A DNA stretch of 6,790 bases from an uncultured Verrucomicrobiota bacterium. Lineage in GTDB: Bacteria > Verrucomicrobiota > Kiritimatiellia > RFP12 > UBA3636. Position numbers and translations under genes: made by a program. Location: assembly GCA_946612175.1 (NCBI GenBank), contig CAMOEO010000166.1, positions 1-6,790 of the forward strand. Direction: 5' to 3'. This document shows positions 5,271 through 6,790 of the stretch, piece by piece (position 1 is the stretch's first letter; every line of letters begins with the position of its first letter). The notes below the pieces were generated by a model. That model searched no databases. It saw only the letters and a list, made by a program, of their open reading frames with translations, and was not told the origin of the DNA.

Positions 5271-6440
5271 ATGACCGAACCGCCGCTTTCGCCGGACGCC
5301 GGCGCCCCCGCCCTCGCCGACGCGGAGGCCGCCCTCCGCGCCGCCGCGGGCGGCGCCCCCGTCTGCCTCGGCCACGACTGGCTCACGGGCATGCGCGGCG
5401 GCGAGCGCGTCCTCGAGCACTTCTGCCGCGCCTTCCCCGACGCCCCGATCGCCACGATCGTCGGCGACCCCGCCCTCGTCTCCCCCGACATCGCCGCCCA
5501 CCCCCTCCTCCGCTCCCCGCTCGGCCGCCTCCCCGGCGCCGTCCGCCACTACCGCGGCATGCTCCCCCTCCTGCCCTGGGCCGCGGAGCGCACCCGCATC
5601 CCCGCGGAAACGCGCCTGCTGCTCACCACCTCCCACTGCGTGGCGAAGGGCTTCCGCAAGCCCGAGGGCGCCCGCCACCTCTCCGTCGTCTTCACCCCCA
5701 TGCGCTACGCATGGACGTTCTACGAGGAGTACTTCGGCACCTCCCGCGCCAAGGCCGCCCTCGTGAAGCCCCTCCTCGCCCGCCTCCGCGCCTGGGACCG
5801 CCGCACCGCCGCCGGCGTCGACCGCTTCGTCGCCATCAGCCGGCACGTCGCGCGGCGCATCCGCGACTTCTACGGCCGCGAGTCCTCCGTCGTCTATCCG
5901 CCCGTCGACCTCGCCCGCTGCACCCCCGGCGAACGGCCCGGAGAAGGCGGCTTCGACCTGATCGTCTCCGCGCTCGTCCCCTACAAGAAGGTCGATCTCG
6001 CCATCCGCGCCTACAACCGCCTCCACCTTCCGCTCAAGATCGTCGGCGCAGGCGGCTGCGAGGCCGCGCTGCGCCGCCTCGCCGGCCCGACCGTCGAGTT
6101 CCTCGGCCGCCTCCCCGACGAGGAGGTCGTCGACCTCTACCGCCGCTGCCGCCTCCTCGTCTTTCCCGGCGAGGAGGACTACGGTATCGTCCCCCTCGAG
6201 GCCCAGGCCTGCGGCCGCCCCGTCGTCGCCTTCGGGCGCGGCGGCGCGCTCGAGACCGTCGCCGACGGCGTCTCCGGCGTCTTCTTCCCGGAGCAGACCG
6301 AGGACGCCCTCGCGGACGCCGTCGAGCAAGCCGGGCGCGCCGACTGGGACCCCGCCGCCATCCGCGCCCATGCCGAGGCCTTCGGCCCCGCGCAGTTCCT
6401 CGAGGGCATGGCCCGCGAGATCCGCGCCGTCCTCGCCTAG
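5271..6440 (+). CDS. GT4-family glycosyltransferase
   Basis: This is a 389-residue GT-B-fold retaining glycosyltransferase. It probably transfers a sugar from a nucleotide-sugar donor to a growing surface polysaccharide on the cytosolic face of the membrane. The N-terminal acceptor domain has the glycine loop HDWLTGMRGGERVLEHF (35-51) and the motif FTPMRYAWTFYEEYFG. The C-terminal donor domain starts with LIVSALVPYKKVDLAI, placing the conserved Lys at 239/240. It ends with FPGEEDYGIVPLEAQACGRP, which contains the E-x7-E pair Glu302/Glu310, and the GRGGALETV loop. All GT4 landmarks are intact. The ATG at 5271 lies 10 bp after the upstream stop without a clear Shine-Dalgarno, so translational coupling is likely. 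An in-frame reading extends upstream to 4746 but is antisense-like low-complexity sequence inside the previous gene. It resembles mannosyl- or rhamnosyltransferases of exopolysaccharide clusters; the sugar cannot be assigned. Confidence 0.95.
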   Translation: MTEPPLSPDAGAPALADAEAALRAAAGGAPVCLGHDWLTGMRGGERVLEHFCRAFPDAPIATIVGDPALVSPDIAAHPLLRSPLGRLPGAVRHYRGMLPLLPWAAERTRIPAETRLLLTTSHCVAKGFRKPEGARHLSVVFTPMRYAWTFYEEYFGTSRAKAALVKPLLARLRAWDRRTAAGVDRFVAISRHVARRIRDFYGRESSVVYPPVDLARCTPGERPGEGGFDLIVSALVPYKKVDLAIRAYNRLHLPLKIVGAGGCEAALRRLAGPTVEFLGRLPDEEVVDLYRRCRLLVFPGEEDYGIVPLEAQACGRPVVAFGRGGALETVADGVSGVFFPEQTEDALADAVEQAGRADWDPAAIRAHAEAFGPAQFLEGMAREIRAVLA

Positions 6441-6473
6441 CCCCGTCCCGGAGATCCACGCCCCTGCGACGCG

Positions 6474-6790
6474 CTAGGCGGATCGGCGGCGGCGTGGGCC
6501 GCGATGCCTGCGGACAAGACCGAGCCGTCGGTGCAGTTCGTCGTCGAGCGCGCGAAGGGTCGGTCGGGGCAACGCGGCGAGGAGCGCCGCGGCCTCCCGT
6601 CGGGGCTTCGCGAGCACGGCCCGACGGGCGCGGGCGGACGCCGGGCGACCCGGCGCGCGGATCGTGAGCAGCTCCTCCGCAGTGCCGGGCTCGTCGAGTC
6701 CGCACGCGAGGCGGAAGCGCTCCGCGAGGCGCTTATACGCCATCAGCGCCTTGTAGTGCGGCAGGAGTTCGGGCGCGTTCTCCGCGAGCC
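6474..6790 (-). CDS. Unrecognised protein, C-terminal part; partial at right edge
   Basis: The frame is open from the window's right edge to a TAG at 6476-6474, giving 104 residues of C-terminus. It reads LAENAPELLPHYKALMAYKR at the cut edge, then a helical arginine-, alanine- and leucine-rich stretch ending in a basic RRHRGPRRRRSA tail. Third codon positions are strongly G/C, as in its neighbours, and the frame uses ordinary amino acids in its first half. I therefore favour a real gene over a shadow. I cannot name a family. An internal Met at 6743 is probably not the start, since the frame continues upstream with sensible sequence. It is convergent with the glycosyltransferase, with a 33-bp gap and no visible terminator. 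Confidence 0.55.
   Translation of the reverse strand, partial: LAENAPELLPHYKALMAYKRLAERFRLACGLDEPGTAEELLTIRAPGRPASARARRAVLAKPRREAAALLAALPRPTLRALDDELHRRLGLVRRHRGPRRRRSA

Noticed and set aside
3911..5491. Long minus-strand open frame extending upstream of purM by about 527 codons
   Set aside because: It is antisense to the coiled-coil and glycosyltransferase genes. It is low-complexity Gly/Glu/Ala/Leu/Val sequence typical of the mirror frame of a GC-rich gene, and it crosses the purM promoter. PurM itself begins at 3910.
6034..6705. Minus-strand 223-codon frame opposite the glycosyltransferase end
   Set aside because: It is almost only Arg, Gly, Pro and Ala, antisense to a confident gene, and conflicts with the more plausible minus-strand frame ending at 6474.

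Overview
The window is a very GC-rich stretch (well above 70% by eye over most of its length) of densely packed bacterial chromosome with short intergenic gaps. The best taxonomic clue is the 51-residue gene at 2101-2256. It resembles the short basic protein family I recall as TIGR04137, found in Verrucomicrobia, Chlamydiae and Planctomycetes. I infer a high-GC PVC-superphylum bacterium, possibly Verrucomicrobiota, Kiritimatiellota or Lentisphaerota, and probably a metagenome-assembled contig. No phage genes, insertion sequences, CRISPR array, tRNA or rRNA were seen.

Layout. (1) Positions 1-1770, minus strand: an EamA/DMT-family permease (1770-745) followed 7 bp later by a dihydroorotase (pyrC-type) that runs off the left edge. 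Near position 205 the dihydroorotase stops looking like dihydroorotase. It continues in frame as a lower-GC formiminotetrahydrofolate cyclodeaminase (FchA/FTCD-C) segment, which is either an assembly chimera or a highly unusual fusion. (2) 1771-2100: an intergenic region with an AT-rich island and divergent promoters. (3) 2101-2256, plus strand: the small basic protein, a self-contained transcription unit with its own strong promoter and a perfect-stem terminator. (4) 2392-3910, minus strand: purM followed by a DUF721/DciA-like gene, a probable two-gene operon. (5) 3911-4075: back-to-back divergent promoters. (6) 4076-6440, plus strand: an exported coiled-coil protein of unknown function and, 10 bp downstream, a GT4 glycosyltransferase. 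(7) 6474-6790, minus strand: the C-terminal part of an unrecognised protein.

How the genes fit together. Most of what can be named is housekeeping: purine synthesis (PurM), pyrimidine synthesis (dihydroorotase) and helicase loading (DciA-like). The coiled-coil and glycosyltransferase pair suggests an envelope or surface-polysaccharide role, but that rests only on a signal peptide and adjacency. All four promoters I can place have a 17-bp spacer and a -10 hexamer close to TAGAAT. One of them is close enough to its start codon to predict a leaderless mRNA.

I did not find a convincing new multi-gene system. The points most worth checking are the dihydroorotase/cyclodeaminase joint, the seven-copy hexapeptide repeat at the permease N-terminus, and the very short leaders.
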